From the NCBI RefSeq assembly GCF_001952935.1, contig NZ_CP018319.1, forward strand, positions 248,001 through 312,000: 64,000 nucleotides of DNA, read 5' to 3'. Every line of letters begins with the position of its first letter. Position 1 is the stretch's first letter. The notes under the pieces were generated by a model, which saw nothing but the letters and a program-made list of their open reading frames with translations, was not told the origin of the DNA and made no database searches. Shown here one piece after another: positions 10,269-22,549 of the stretch. The DNA comes from Pseudomonas frederiksbergensis. Its GTDB lineage: Bacteria; Pseudomonadota; Gammaproteobacteria; Pseudomonadales; Pseudomonadaceae. The translations under genes and the position numbers were made by a program.

Positions 10269-10601
10269 TCAGCCGCCGCGATTGCGGCAATCCCCCGCCA
10301 CGGTGTATTTGATGGTGTTGAGTTGGCCCTTGGAGTCTTCGTAGGTCATGGCGGTGGGGACTACGGCGCAGGCAGCTGGCGGGCGCACAACGCTCACCAC
10401 TTTCACCACGTCCAGCTTCATTCCGTATTCGTAGTCCTTGACCACCGGCGCCGGTTTGCCCTGGTTGGCCGCGTACTGCTGCATGGCTTTGGTATTGGCA
10501 CTCAGCGCCCGCTCGAACGTCCGGTCACCACCACCCTCGGCGAACACATTCAGGGACATCGCCAGCACGCTGGCGAACGTCATTGACTTAAGCACTTTCA
10601 T
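10269..10601 (-). CDS. DUF2790 family secreted small protein
   Basis: This 110-residue protein has a signal peptide of about 20 residues (MKVLKSMTFASVLAMSLNVFA) followed by EGGGDRTFERALSANTKAMQQYAANQGKPAP, then a C-terminal domain with KLDVVKVVSV, MTYEDSKGQLNTIKYTV and two cysteines (one in PPAACAVVP, one in GDCRNRGG) that could form a disulfide. These features match DUF2790, a Pseudomonas periplasmic family of unknown function. ATG 10601 is preferred over ATG 10607 because of its distance from the AAGGA motif. The neighbouring upstream gene encodes a paralogous N-terminus. Confidence 0.75.
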   Translation of the reverse strand: MKVLKSMTFASVLAMSLNVFAEGGGDRTFERALSANTKAMQQYAANQGKPAPVVKDYEYGMKLDVVKVVSVVRPPAACAVVPTAMTYEDSKGQLNTIKYTVAGDCRNRGG

Positions 10602-10628
10602 ATCCATTTCCTTCCAATCCTGGCCCAT

Positions 10629-10661
10629 AAAAAAGCCCGGCATCGAGACTCGATGTCGGGC
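10629..10661 (-). terminator. Rho-independent terminator between the two small secreted-protein genes
   Basis: On the minus strand GCCCGACATCG-AGT-CTCGATGCCGGGC is followed by six T. It ends transcription of the 10681-10881 gene before the DUF2790 gene, which therefore needs read-through or its own promoter. Confidence 0.85.
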
Positions 10662-10680
10662 TTGTTCAAGTGCGATGCGC

Positions 10681-10881
10681 TTACAAGTCTTTGGTGTTGT
10701 CGTCTTTCTTTTCATTGACGACGACGGGGTCGCGAGCTTGTTCCTTGGCGACGAACAGTTCTACGGAGCGGTCATTGGCGGTCATCATTTTTTCGAAGGT
10801 CCGATCGCCGCCGCCTTCGGCCAAGGCCAGAGAAGACATCGCCAACGCTGCTGCAAAGGCACTGATTTGTGCGAATTTCAT
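10681..10881 (-). CDS. Small secreted protein with a PtrA-like N-terminal motif
   Basis: This 66-residue protein has a signal peptide (to about residue 21, LALA) followed by EGGGDRTFEKMMTANDRSVELF, nearly the same motif as in the adjacent DUF2790 protein. It ends with a short charged tail (NEKKDDNTKDL). Such proteins are often annotated as having a co-regulatory protein PtrA N-terminal domain, after a copper-induced P. aeruginosa protein. The function here is unknown. GAGGAATCAAAC precedes the ATG. A putative metal-regulator box lies 72-87 nt upstream. Confidence 0.65.
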   Translation of the reverse strand: MKFAQISAFAAALAMSSLALAEGGGDRTFEKMMTANDRSVELFVAKEQARDPVVVNEKKDDNTKDL

Positions 10882-10952
10882 GTTTGATTCCTCGTTTAGT
10901 AGCTGACGGGATCAAGGTAACAATCCGAACCTTTCGTAACGGTGGCGCACAA

Positions 10953-10968
10953 ATTACATATCCGTCAT
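10953..10968. promoter_or_regulatory. Putative CzcR/CopR-type box upstream of the PtrA-like gene
   Basis: ATTACATATCCGTCAT matches the czcC-upstream site at 14 of 16 positions. It is an imperfect dyad (ATTAC-N6-GTCAT), a shape common for OmpR-type response regulators. Its role is inferred. Confidence 0.45.
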
Positions 10969-10981
10969 GTGCCAAAAAAAC

Positions 10982-11073
10982 TGTGGGAGCGAGCCTGCTC
11001 GCGAAAGCGATGGATCAATCAACATCAGTGTCGACTGACAGATTTGCTATCGCTAGCAGGCTAGCTCCCACAG
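10982..11073. repeat. REPIN: inverted pair of REP elements
   Basis: TGTGGGAGCGAGCCTGCTCGCGA at the left end and a slightly altered inverted copy (TAGCAGGCTAGCTCCCACAG) at the right end enclose about 40 nt. It lies between the PtrA-like gene and czcA. Confidence 0.85.
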
Positions 11074-11082
11074 GTAGATCAC

Positions 11083-14274
<3,192 letters not shown>

Positions 14275-14287
14275 TTAGGGGGAGTCT

Positions 14288-15472
14288 TCAATGAGAGTGC
14301 TCGGCCGAGGCCTTGCCCAGTTCCGATTTGAGAACGAAGCTGCCGGCCGCAGCGACTTGCGCACCGGCCTCCAGCCCCTGCGTAACTTCCACCTGCCCCG
14401 CTGCACGACTGCCCAGCTCCACGGCCCGCGCCTCGAAGCCGTCGTCGGTGCGCACGAACACCGTGGGTTTGTCCTCGACGGTCTGGATCGCAGCTTCCGG
14501 CACCGCCACGTTGGCCTGACGGCTGTCGGTAGCGACCAGTGCGGTGACAAACAATCCGGGACGCCACGAACCTTGAGGGTTTTCCAAGGTGACGCGAACG
14601 GTGGCGGTACGGGTCTGTTCGCCGAGTAAACTGCCGACGTAAGCCACCGTGCCGGCGACTTGCGCATTGAGTTCCGGGGCGCTGACAGTGACCGCTTTGC
14701 CCACCTGCACCTTGTTCAGATCCTTGGACGAAACGCCGAAGGTCACCCACACTCGCGACAGGTCCGAGAGCGTGAACGCCGCCGTGGTTTCGTCGACCAC
14801 CTCCCCTGACGTCAGATGCTTTTCCACTACCACCCCGTCGAACGGCGCGCGCAGTTCATAACGATTGCCGCCGGTGGCAACCACGCTGCCACTGAGTACG
14901 CTGATCTTTTGCCGGGCGTTGTTCAGGGCGATTTCGGCTTCTTCCAGCGCCTGGCGCGCCTGCAGCAAATCCTGCTCGGCGGAAATCTTGTCCTGCCACA
15001 ACTGCTTCTCGCGCTCGTAGGTGGTGCGCGCCAAGGCCAAGCGCCGTTGCGCCGCAGCCTGTTCGCTACGCTGATCGGAGATCTGCTGACTGGCGATCAC
15101 CGCCAGCAGCTGGCCCTTCTTCACCCACTGCCCGAGATTGACCGACACCGACTCGACTACCCCTGGCACCCGCGGTACGACGTGGGCGGTGCGGTCTTCG
15201 TCCAGGCGCACTTCGCCGGGGAACGACAAACCGAGGCTGATGCTTTGCGCCCGCGCTTCGGTCAGTTGAATGCCCGCCGCCGCGATCTGCTCGGCACTCA
15301 ACGTCAGATGCCCCTCTTCACCTTCGGCTGCAACGCCTTTTTCGTCGTGGTCCGCATGCTCCGCCGCTTCATCGGCGTGGGCCTCGATGGACCCGTTGCC
15401 CGCCCACATCGAGCCAATACCAATGCCCAGCGCCAACGTTGCCACCGCGACAACGATCAGTTTTTTATCCAT
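14288..15472 (-). CDS. czcB: Heavy-metal RND efflux pump, periplasmic adaptor CzcB
   Basis: This 394-residue membrane-fusion protein begins MDKKLIVVAVATLALGIGIG, an N-terminal anchor, followed by a His/Asp/Glu-rich stretch (EAHADEAAEHADHDEKG) that may bind metal. A lipoyl-like barrel, a long alpha-helical hairpin (about residues 130-190) and beta-barrel domains follow, and the protein ends in EHSH. It links CzcA to CzcC. ATG 15472 is chosen because GAGGAG lies 5 nt upstream; longer in-frame extensions are unlike the family. Confidence 0.92.
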   Translation of the reverse strand: MDKKLIVVAVATLALGIGIGSMWAGNGSIEAHADEAAEHADHDEKGVAAEGEEGHLTLSAEQIAAAGIQLTEARAQSISLGLSFPGEVRLDEDRTAHVVPRVPGVVESVSVNLGQWVKKGQLLAVIASQQISDQRSEQAAAQRRLALARTTYEREKQLWQDKISAEQDLLQARQALEEAEIALNNARQKISVLSGSVVATGGNRYELRAPFDGVVVEKHLTSGEVVDETTAAFTLSDLSRVWVTFGVSSKDLNKVQVGKAVTVSAPELNAQVAGTVAYVGSLLGEQTRTATVRVTLENPQGSWRPGLFVTALVATDSRQANVAVPEAAIQTVEDKPTVFVRTDDGFEARAVELGSRAAGQVEVTQGLEAGAQVAAAGSFVLKSELGKASAEHSH

Positions 15473-15521
15473 GGAAACTCCTCTGCGCCATGCCATCGCG
15501 CAGTGATCTGAAAGGTGAAAT

Positions 15522-16814
15522 TCAAGGGCTGACGGCGAGTGCGCCGAGGTCGCCGAAAATGCGTTCGATGCGCACCCGCGCGTCCGTCGCCTCGGCAACG
15601 GCCTGGATGTATTGGGTGCGGGCGCTGATCAGGGTGCGCTGGGCGTCGAGCACGTCGAGGAAACCGAACTTGCCCATTTCGAAGCCGCGCGTGGCGCTGT
15701 CCACTGCACGTTGTGCGGCGGGCAGGATGGTCTGGTTGAACGCCTGGACTTCGCCGTTGGCGGTCTGCCATTGCTCAAGGGTGGTCTGGATTTCGGTGCG
15801 CAAGCGCAGCTCGGTGGCGTTGCGCAGATCCCGCGCCTGATCGGTACGGCGCGCTGCCGCCAGCACGTTGCCCTGATTGCGGTTGAACAGCGGAATCGGC
15901 ATCGACAGCCCGACCACGTTGACCCGCTCGCGCTCCTGTTCGCTGTACTGACTGCCGATGCTCACGGTCAGGTCGGGAATCCGTTGCGCCTTCTCCAGTC
16001 CCAACGATGCCTCGCGCTGATCGATCTGCAACGTGGCCAGCTGCAGCTCGGCGGTCTCGTTCAGGCGCTCCAGCAAGCGGGTCGGCGGCGGCACGGCGGG
16101 CATGCTTTGCGTGGCCGTCTGCACGGTGGTCGAAGTCGGCAACGGTGCGCCCATGACCTGCGCCAGTTGCTGATAGGCGTTGGCCTGATCCCGTTCGGCG
16201 CGGCTCAGTTCCAGTCGCACTTCGGAGCGTTGCACTTGCGCCCGTGTGCCTTCGACTGGCGACGACTTGCCCGCCTCGATCCGCCCCAGCGCCACGCGCA
16301 ATCCGTGCTCGGCCAGTTGCAGCGACTGGCGAGACAACTGCACGCGTTGCTGCGCAGTCTGGGCGCTGGTGAACGCCTGAATCACATCGGCGCGCAAGAC
16401 ATTGCGCTTGCGCTGCAGTTCGATCCCGGCGGCGTCCTGGGCGCGGCTGGCGACATCGATCCGCGCGCCGCGCTTGCCGCCCAGTTCAATCGGCTGGCTG
16501 AGCATCACTGTGGTGGTGCGCGAATCGCGGCGGGTGTCCTCGGCTTCCCACGACACTTCGGGGTTGGGGATCAGACCGGCCTGCTGGCGGTCACCCTCGG
16601 CGATGCCGATTTCCCATTGCGCCGCTGCCAGATCCGGGTTGCCGGCGAATGCGGTTTGCAGGGCCTGATCGAGGGTCAGGGTCGATGCATTGGCAAAAGG
16701 CGCGCCGGCCAGCAACAAACCGCCGCTGACCATGACCACCCACGCCGTTTTTTTCAGGCGTGACCGCGCCGTCAGTTCTCTTAAACCGGGCAATGGAATA
16801 CTTCCTTTAATCAA
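15522..16814 (-). CDS. czcC: Heavy-metal RND efflux pump, outer-membrane channel CzcC
   Basis: This 430-residue TolC-type outer-membrane factor has an N-terminal hydrophobic signal (about residues 25-44, ending ANAS) and the two long coiled-coil repeats of the family. Family cues are TLTLDQALQTAFAGNPDLAAAQ and IPNPEVSWEAED. It is the first gene of czcCBA (gap to czcB 49 nt). A 16-bp putative regulator box lies 57-72 nt upstream. The divergent czcRS genes begin about 440 nt away. Confidence 0.9.
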   Translation of the reverse strand: MIKGSIPLPGLRELTARSRLKKTAWVVMVSGGLLLAGAPFANASTLTLDQALQTAFAGNPDLAAAQWEIGIAEGDRQQAGLIPNPEVSWEAEDTRRDSRTTTVMLSQPIELGGKRGARIDVASRAQDAAGIELQRKRNVLRADVIQAFTSAQTAQQRVQLSRQSLQLAEHGLRVALGRIEAGKSSPVEGTRAQVQRSEVRLELSRAERDQANAYQQLAQVMGAPLPTSTTVQTATQSMPAVPPPTRLLERLNETAELQLATLQIDQREASLGLEKAQRIPDLTVSIGSQYSEQERERVNVVGLSMPIPLFNRNQGNVLAAARRTDQARDLRNATELRLRTEIQTTLEQWQTANGEVQAFNQTILPAAQRAVDSATRGFEMGKFGFLDVLDAQRTLISARTQYIQAVAEATDARVRIERIFGDLGALAVSP

Positions 16815-17256
16815 GAATCTTCGATGCCGCCACGGTAGGGTTTTGAACTTATCGACAAGGTGACTGAAACATTACAAATCCGTTATCCACGGTTGCGCCA
16901 AGTTGTTTTGCTCTAGCATGAAAGCGCAAATACCTAACTAGCAATACATAGAAACAAATGATGTGCCGTCATCCGTCGAACAGTACTTGTCTCAATTCAG
17001 CTCTCATGAGGCAGATGGATTTTTGTTCCCGCCTGCTGCGACAGGCTGTCGCAGACTGTGGTTTTAAAGCCTCAACACCGAGTAATCGGTTGACTCTGTA
17101 GTCACTACAGCCTTTACCTTGCACGCCTGCAAACGGAGAAAGTGCTGTAGGAAAATAGTGAGTCGTTATTCAAACCCGTCCGGAAGCCCTTACAAAAACA
17201 ACAACTTTCCCGGCCACCTTAATTAAATATCCATTCAATGAAAGTGGTGATTGATC
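16815..17256. other. Intergenic region between czcC and czcR
   Basis: This 442-nt divergent regulatory region contains no credible ORF. Its clearest feature is the box at 16871-16886. The sequence nearer czcR has a TAGTCACTACA palindrome around 17099 and a weak AAAGTGGTGA before the czcR start. No convincing sigma-70 promoter could be fixed for czcR. Confidence 0.6.
16871..16886. promoter_or_regulatory. Putative CzcR box upstream of czcC
   Basis: ATTACAAATCCGTTAT, an imperfect dyad (ATTAC-N6-GTTAT), sits 57-72 nt upstream of czcC. Close relatives occur before the PtrA-like gene (10953-10968) and the porin (8621-8636). CzcR is the obvious candidate binder because it is encoded alongside; this is inference. 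Confidence 0.5.
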
Positions 17257-17931
17257 ATGCGAATCCTTGTCGTCGAGGACGAGCTTAAAGCTGCCGAATA
17301 CTTACATCAGGGACTGACGGAAAGTGGTTATATCGTTGACCACGCCGCCAATGGCGCCGATGGATTGCATCTGGCGCAACAACAGGTTTATGACCTGATC
17401 ATTCTGGATGTGAATCTGCCGGAACTGGACGGCTGGGGCGTGCTGGAACAACTGCGTCGCACTCACTCCACGCGGGTGATGATGCTCACCGCGCGCGGTC
17501 GCCTGGCTGACAAGATTCGTGGCCTCGATCTGGGCGCCGACGATTATCTGCTCAAGCCGTTCGAGTTTCCGGAATTGCTGGCACGGGTGCGCTCTCTGAT
17601 GCGTCGCAGCGAGAACATCCCGGTGCCGCAGGTACTGAAAGTCGCCGACCTGGAACTCGACCCTGGCCGTCATCGTGCGTTTCGTGGCGAACAGCGTATC
17701 GACCTGACCACCAAGGAGTTCGCCCTGCTGCATCTGTTGATGCGCCAGTCCGGCGAAGTGCTGACCCGCACCCAGATCATTTCGCTGGTGTGGGACATGA
17801 ACTTCGACTGCGACACCAACGTGGTCGAAGTGTCGATCAGGCGGTTGCGGGCGAAGATCGATGACCCGTTCGACAACAAGTTGATCCACACCCTGCGCGG
17901 TGTCGGCTACGTGCTGGAGTCGCGGGAATGA
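17257..17931 (+). CDS. czcR: Heavy-metal response regulator CzcR (OmpR/PhoB family)
   Basis: This 224-residue response regulator has an N-terminal receiver domain with the acidic pair VVEDE, phosphoacceptor D51 in [16 protein letters not shown], and lysine in YLLKPF. The C-terminal winged helix-turn-helix contains [22 protein letters not shown] and [11 protein letters not shown]. It is expected to activate czcCBA when CzcS senses excess zinc, cadmium or cobalt. ATG 17257 is preferred to TTG 17251. It overlaps czcS by 4 nt. Confidence 0.92.
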   Translation: MRILVVEDELKAAEYLHQGLTESGYIVDHAANGADGLHLAQQQVYDLIILDVNLPELDGWGVLEQLRRTHSTRVMMLTARGRLADKIRGLDLGADDYLLKPFEFPELLARVRSLMRRSENIPVPQVLKVADLELDPGRHRAFRGEQRIDLTTKEFALLHLLMRQSGEVLTRTQIISLVWDMNFDCDTNVVEVSIRRLRAKIDDPFDNKLIHTLRGVGYVLESRE

Positions 17932-19337
17932 AGCCGGCCAGCCTGTCGATGCGGCTGGGGCTGACGGTCAGTATTCTCGGCGCGCTGCTCGTGGTGTTCC
18001 TGGCGATCCTGGCGTATTTCGCCCTGACCCATGAGCTGAACGGGTTATCCAGGGACAGTCTGGAAAAGAAGATGGAGCAGGTTGAACACAGCCTGTCGCT
18101 GTACACCGACCCCGGCGAAATCAGGGCGAAACCGCACATCCTGCTTGATCAGGTCATGGGCCATGACAACCTCACGCTAACCATTTACGACCGCAACAAC
18201 CTGCGCACGCAACTGCTCAAATCCGGCACCGGCATGGCCGATCCGCGAATTGAATTGAAGGCGGTGCGGGCCGTCAGCGACGAGTTGGCCTACACCACCA
18301 ACACCGACGCCAAGGGGGCGAAATTCCTCACAGCGTCCAGGCTGATCAGCCTCAAGGACGGCACCCGCGTCCCGGTGCTGTTATCGATGGACAACGCCCA
18401 CGATGAGGCCTTGCTCAGCGCCTACCTGCGCTCGACCCTGATTGCCTTGCCGTTGCTGCTGATCTTTATCGGACTGAGTGCCTGGGGCGCGGTGCAGCGC
18501 GGTCTGGCGCCGATGCGTGAATTTCGCAAAGTGGCGGCGATGGTCTCGACCCAGGATCTGGATCATCGGCTGTCGGTGGTGAACATGCCCCAGGAGCTGA
18601 GCGAACTGGCGCAGGGCATCAACTTCATGCTGCATCGTCTCGACGCCGGTGTGCAGCAGCTGTCGCAGTTCTCTGATGATTTGGCGCATGAGCTGCGTAC
18701 GCCGATCAACAATTTGATGGGCAAGGCGCAGGTGACGTTGTCCCGCGAACGCAGCGTGAATGAGTACAAGGATGTCCTGGTTTGCTGCACTGAAGAGCTG
18801 GAGCGCGTGGCGCGGATTGTCTCGGACATGCTGTTTCTGGCACAGGTCAGTCACCCGTCGGCGCTCGCGCCGTTCGAGTCGGTTGCCCTGGAAGAAGAAG
18901 CCTGGAAAGTCGCCGAGATGTTTTCCCTGTCGGCGCAGGACAAGCAGGTCCATCTGAACGTGGTCGGCAGTGCGCAGGTGATGGGTGACCGGTTGATGAT
19001 TCAACGGGCGATCTCGAATTTGCTGTCCAACGCACTACGCCACTGCCCGCCCGGGAAAACCGTAACGCTGCTGATTGAGCGCGGCGCGACCCAGGTTTCG
19101 TTGCTGGTCAGCAACCCGGGCGCTGGGATTGAGGCGCAGCATCTGCCGCACCTGTTTGATCGGTTCTACCGGGTCGACAGCAGCCGCTCGCGTTCACAGG
19201 GCAGCACCGGGTTGGGGTTGGCGATTGTGCGGTCGATCATGAGCCTGCATCAGGGTGTGGCCGAGGTGAAGAGCTTGCCGGGGGCGATGACGGTGTTTCG
19301 GTTGGGATTTCCTGCGGTTGAGCGGGTGGCGCGCTGA
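17928..19337 (+). CDS. czcS: Heavy-metal sensor histidine kinase CzcS
   Basis: This 469-residue membrane kinase has two transmembrane helices (about residues 10-35 and 160-185) flanking a periplasmic sensor region. A HAMP linker, the phosphoacceptor motif [20 protein letters not shown], and the N, G1 and G2 boxes ([39 protein letters not shown]) follow. It belongs to the heavy-metal sensor kinase group. Translation is coupled to czcR by an ATGA overlap. Confidence 0.92.
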   Translation: MKPASLSMRLGLTVSILGALLVVFLAILAYFALTHELNGLSRDSLEKKMEQVEHSLSLYTDPGEIRAKPHILLDQVMGHDNLTLTIYDRNNLRTQLLKSGTGMADPRIELKAVRAVSDELAYTTNTDAKGAKFLTASRLISLKDGTRVPVLLSMDNAHDEALLSAYLRSTLIALPLLLIFIGLSAWGAVQRGLAPMREFRKVAAMVSTQDLDHRLSVVNMPQELSELAQGINFMLHRLDAGVQQLSQFSDDLAHELRTPINNLMGKAQVTLSRERSVNEYKDVLVCCTEELERVARIVSDMLFLAQVSHPSALAPFESVALEEEAWKVAEMFSLSAQDKQVHLNVVGSAQVMGDRLMIQRAISNLLSNALRHCPPGKTVTLLIERGATQVSLLVSNPGAGIEAQHLPHLFDRFYRVDSSRSRSQGSTGLGLAIVRSIMSLHQGVAEVKSLPGAMTVFRLGFPAVERVAR

Positions 19338-19374
19338 GGTGTCCGCCTCCCGACTTCCAATATCCGGGCCGGCC

Positions 19375-19608
19375 ACTTCGGGGGCAAGCCCGGCTCCCAC
19401 AGTGATCGGGGGTGGCCACAGAATCTGTAGACATCACTGAAACCTGCGGGAGCGGGCTTGCCTGCGAAGGCGCCCGGTCAGTCAACACCTTTGTTGCCTG
19501 ACACACTGCTATCGCGAGCAGGCTCACTCCTACAGGCGTTGTGCCGGTCACAAATGCTGTGAACACCGCAGATCATTGTAGGAGCGAGCCTGCTCGCGAT
19601 TGCAATGG
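19375..19608. repeat. Cluster of four REP-type sequences
   Basis: This gene-free stretch after czcS holds several REP-like units in both orientations: GGGGGCAAGCCCGGCTCCCACAG (from about 19379), GCGGGAGCGGGCTTGCCTGCGA (19445), TATCGCGAGCAGGCTCACTCCTAC (19510) and TAGGAGCGAGCCTGCTCGCGA (19579). They are divergent members of the family seen elsewhere in the window. Nothing else was seen between 19338 and the terminator at 19623. Confidence 0.8.
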
Positions 19609-19622
19609 ATCAGGCGCCAAAG

Positions 19623-19647
19623 AAAACGGCACCTCACGGTGCCGTTT
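19623..19647 (-). terminator. Terminator of the glpSTPQUV operon
   Basis: AAACGGCACC-TCAC-GGTGCCGTTT, followed by TTTTC on the minus strand, lies 20 nt after the glpV stop. The stem sequence is almost the same as in the nuo terminator. Confidence 0.85.
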
Positions 19648-19667
19648 GCGTTTCACATTACAGACGC

Positions 19668-21410
19668 TTACTTACGCGCCGCCTCCCACGATTTCAGCAG
19701 TTCGGCATAGCTCACGGTTTCACCTTTAGGCTTCTCGTTCGCCAGTTTCGGCTTCGGTGCACCCGGTTGGTCCAACCAGTACTGCGCGTCACGTTCGGGG
19801 TTCATTTTCGGTGCGCAGGTGGCTTGCGCCTTCGAGCGTTCCAGACGGGTCAAGATCGCGTCCTGATCCTTGGCCAGACCATCCAGCGCCTGTTGCGGGG
19901 TTTTCTCGCCGCTGGCCGCTTCGGCGATGTGGCTCCACCACAGTTGCGCCAAACGCGGATAGTCCGGCACGTTGGTCCCGGTCGGGGTCCATTGCACACG
20001 GGCCGGGCTGCGATAGAACTCGACCAGACCACCGAGTTTCGGCGCCAGGTCGGTCATGGCTTGCGAGTTGATGTCCGACTCGCGGATTGGTGTCAGGCCG
20101 ACGATGGTTTTCTTCAGGGATACGGTTTTCGAGGTCACGAACTGCGCGTACAGCCAGGCCGCGAGTTTTTGTTTCTCAGGCGTGGACTTGAGGAAGGTCC
20201 AGGAACCGGCGTCCTGATAACCGAGTTTCATGCCCTCTTCCCAATACGGACCTTTCGGCGACGGTGCCATCCGCCATTTCGGCGTGCCGTCGGCGTTCAT
20301 CACCGGCAAGCCCGGTTTGGTCATGTCGGCGGTAAACGCGGTGTACCAGAAGATCTGCTGCGCGATGTTGCCCTGGGACGGCACCGGACCGGATTCGGAG
20401 AAGGTCATGCCCGCCGCTTCCGGTGGCGCGTATTTCTTCAGCCAGTCGACGTATTTAGTGGTGGCATAGACCGCCGCCGGGCCGTTGGTGTCGCCGCCGC
20501 GGGTCACGCTGGAACCAACCGGATGGCAGTCCTCGACGCGGATGCCCCACTCGTCCACCGGCAAGCCGTTGGGAATGCCTTTGTCGCCAGCGCCGGCCAT
20601 CGAGAACCAGGCATCGGTGAAGCGCCAGCCCAGGGACGGGTCTTTCTTGCCGTAGTCCATGTGACCGTAGACGCGCTTGCCGTCGATTTCCTTGATGTCT
20701 TCACTGAAGAATTTGGCGATGTCTTCATAGGCCGACCAGTTCACCGGCACGCCCAGTTCGTAACCGTATTTTTCCTTGAATTTTGCTTTCAGATCCGCCC
20801 GCTCGAACCAGTCGGCGCGAAACCAGTAAAGGTTGGCAAACTGCTGGTCGGGTAGCTGATAGATCTTGCCGTCCGGCGCGGTGGTGAACGAGATGCCGAT
20901 GAAGTCTTTGATGTCCAGGGTCGGCGAGGTGTAAGCCTTGCCTTCGTTGGCCATCAGGTCGGTGATCGATTCGGTTTTGCCGTAGCGAAAGTGCGTGCCG
21001 ATCAGGTCCGAATCGTTGACCCAGCCGTCATAGATGTTCTTGTCCGATTGCATCTGGGTCTGCAGCTTTTCCACCACGTCGCCTTCTTGCAACAAGTCGT
21101 GGGTCAGCTTGATCCCGGTGATTTCGGTAAAGGCTTTGGCCAGGGTTTTGGATTCATATTCGTGGGTCGCGATGGTTTCCGAAACCACCTTGATGCTCAT
21201 CCCGCGAAACGGCTCGGACGCCTTGATGAACCACTTCAACTCTTCGAGCTGCTGTTCCGGGGTGAGGGTGGACGGTTTGAATTCGCTGCCAATCCATTTC
21301 TTGGCGGCGTCTTCATAGGCATCGGCCCAGGCTGCAGCGCTCAACCCGCTGAGTGCCAGCATGGCTGCCAATGAAACGCTATGTCGCAGCTTATTGTTTT
21401 TGTCGAACAT
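19668..21410 (-). CDS. glpV: Glycerol-type ABC transporter, periplasmic substrate-binding protein
   Basis: This 580-residue secreted protein has a signal peptide ending near SAAAWA-DAYEDAAKKW and an extracellular solute-binding fold of the carbohydrate class (ESGPVPSQGNIAQQIFWYTA, KRVYGHMDYGKKDPSLGWRF). It is large for a sugar-binding protein. The size and gene order match GlpV of the Rhizobium leguminosarum glycerol transporter (glpSTPQUV). ATG 21410 follows GGAGGTCTCT. It is the last gene of the operon. The ligand is assigned by synteny only. Confidence 0.8.
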   Translation of the reverse strand: MFDKNNKLRHSVSLAAMLALSGLSAAAWADAYEDAAKKWIGSEFKPSTLTPEQQLEELKWFIKASEPFRGMSIKVVSETIATHEYESKTLAKAFTEITGIKLTHDLLQEGDVVEKLQTQMQSDKNIYDGWVNDSDLIGTHFRYGKTESITDLMANEGKAYTSPTLDIKDFIGISFTTAPDGKIYQLPDQQFANLYWFRADWFERADLKAKFKEKYGYELGVPVNWSAYEDIAKFFSEDIKEIDGKRVYGHMDYGKKDPSLGWRFTDAWFSMAGAGDKGIPNGLPVDEWGIRVEDCHPVGSSVTRGGDTNGPAAVYATTKYVDWLKKYAPPEAAGMTFSESGPVPSQGNIAQQIFWYTAFTADMTKPGLPVMNADGTPKWRMAPSPKGPYWEEGMKLGYQDAGSWTFLKSTPEKQKLAAWLYAQFVTSKTVSLKKTIVGLTPIRESDINSQAMTDLAPKLGGLVEFYRSPARVQWTPTGTNVPDYPRLAQLWWSHIAEAASGEKTPQQALDGLAKDQDAILTRLERSKAQATCAPKMNPERDAQYWLDQPGAPKPKLANEKPKGETVSYAELLKSWEAARK

Positions 21411-21457
21411 AGAGACCTCCTTATAGGGTTTCGGAGCAACTTTGCCGAGCGATTCGA

Positions 21458-21730
21458 CTAGCCCCAACGCATCACAGCCAACAGCCACACCAGGGACAAC
21501 GCGAACGCCACCCAGATGCTCCAGTCGGTGACGCCGATTACCAGCAAATGCAGGTAGGCGCTGCCGAGAAGACCGATAAACAACCGATCGCCACGGGTGG
21601 TGGCAATCGGCAACAAACCACGGCGAAGAATGCTCGGCGACCGCAGTTCCCAGGTCGTCATGCCCACCAGGATCAAGGCAATGACGCTGAAGAATGCCGC
21701 CGTAGGACCGGTCCAACTCATCCATTCCAT
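21458..21730 (-). CDS. glpU: DUF2160 small membrane protein of the glycerol-type ABC transporter
   Basis: This 90-residue protein has three probable transmembrane helices (TAAFFSVIALILVGMTTWEL, LFIGLLGSAYLHLLVIG, WVAFALSLVWLLAVM). It matches DUF2160, which occurs between the permeases and the binding protein in glycerol ABC operons (glpU). Its exact role is unknown. Two ATGs are adjacent (21733 and 21730) behind GAGGAGCTG; 21730 (MEWMSWTGP) gives the better spacing. It starts 10 nt after glpQ. Confidence 0.75.
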   Translation of the reverse strand: MEWMSWTGPTAAFFSVIALILVGMTTWELRSPSILRRGLLPIATTRGDRLFIGLLGSAYLHLLVIGVTDWSIWVAFALSLVWLLAVMRWG

Positions 21731-21740
21731 CATCAGCTCC

Positions 21741-22541
21741 TCAGACCCGGCCCAGGGCAAAGCCCTTGGCCACGTGGTTGCGAACAAACCAGATCACCAG
21801 CATGCCTGGCAGGATAGTCAACACCCCCGCCGCCGCCAGCACGCCCCAGTCGATGCCGGACGCCGAGACCGTGCGCGTCATCACCGCCGCAATCGGTTTG
21901 GCGTTGACCGAGGTCAGCGTCCGCGCCAGCAGCAGCTCGACCCAGGAAAACATGAAGCAGAAAAACGCCGTCACACCGATCCCGGAGCCAATCAGCGGAA
22001 CGAAAATCTTCACGAAGAACTTGGGAAAACTGTAGCCGTCAATGTAGGCGGTTTCGTCGATTTCCTTCGGCACGCCGGACATGAACCCCTCAAGAATCCA
22101 CACCGCCAACGGCACGTTGAACAGGCAGTGCGCCAACGCGACCGCGATGTGGGTGTCGAACAAACCAATCGAGGAATACAGCTGGAAGAACGGCAGCAAA
22201 AACACCGCTGGCGGCGCCATGCGATTGGTCAGGAGCCAGAAAAACAGGTGCTTGTCACCGAGGAACCGATAGCGCGAGAACGCATACGCGGCCGGCAAGG
22301 CCACGCTCAGGGAAATCACCGTGTTCAGGCTCACGTAGTACAGCGAGTTGAGGTAACCGGTGTACCAGGCCGGATCGGTGAAAATCACCTTGTAGTTGGC
22401 GAAGGTGAAATCCTGCGGAAACAACGTCAGGCCGCTGAGGATTTCGGTGTTGCTCTTGAAGGACATGTTCAGCAACCAGTAGATCGGTACCAGCAGGAAC
22501 AGGATGTAAATCAGCAACGGAATGAGCTTTCTTTTACTCAT
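21741..22541 (-). CDS. glpQ: Glycerol-type ABC transporter permease (MalG-like)
   Basis: This 266-residue inner-membrane protein has six helices. The EAA loop that docks the ATPase appears in EGFMSGVPKEIDETAYIDGYS. It starts MSKRKLIPLLIYILFLLVPIYW and resembles MalG-type sugar permeases. It lies 8 nt after glpP and should pair with it in the membrane. Its job is inferred from the operon. Confidence 0.85.
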   Translation of the reverse strand: MSKRKLIPLLIYILFLLVPIYWLLNMSFKSNTEILSGLTLFPQDFTFANYKVIFTDPAWYTGYLNSLYYVSLNTVISLSVALPAAYAFSRYRFLGDKHLFFWLLTNRMAPPAVFLLPFFQLYSSIGLFDTHIAVALAHCLFNVPLAVWILEGFMSGVPKEIDETAYIDGYSFPKFFVKIFVPLIGSGIGVTAFFCFMFSWVELLLARTLTSVNAKPIAAVMTRTVSASGIDWGVLAAAGVLTILPGMLVIWFVRNHVAKGFALGRV

Positions 22542-22549
22542 GGCAGACC

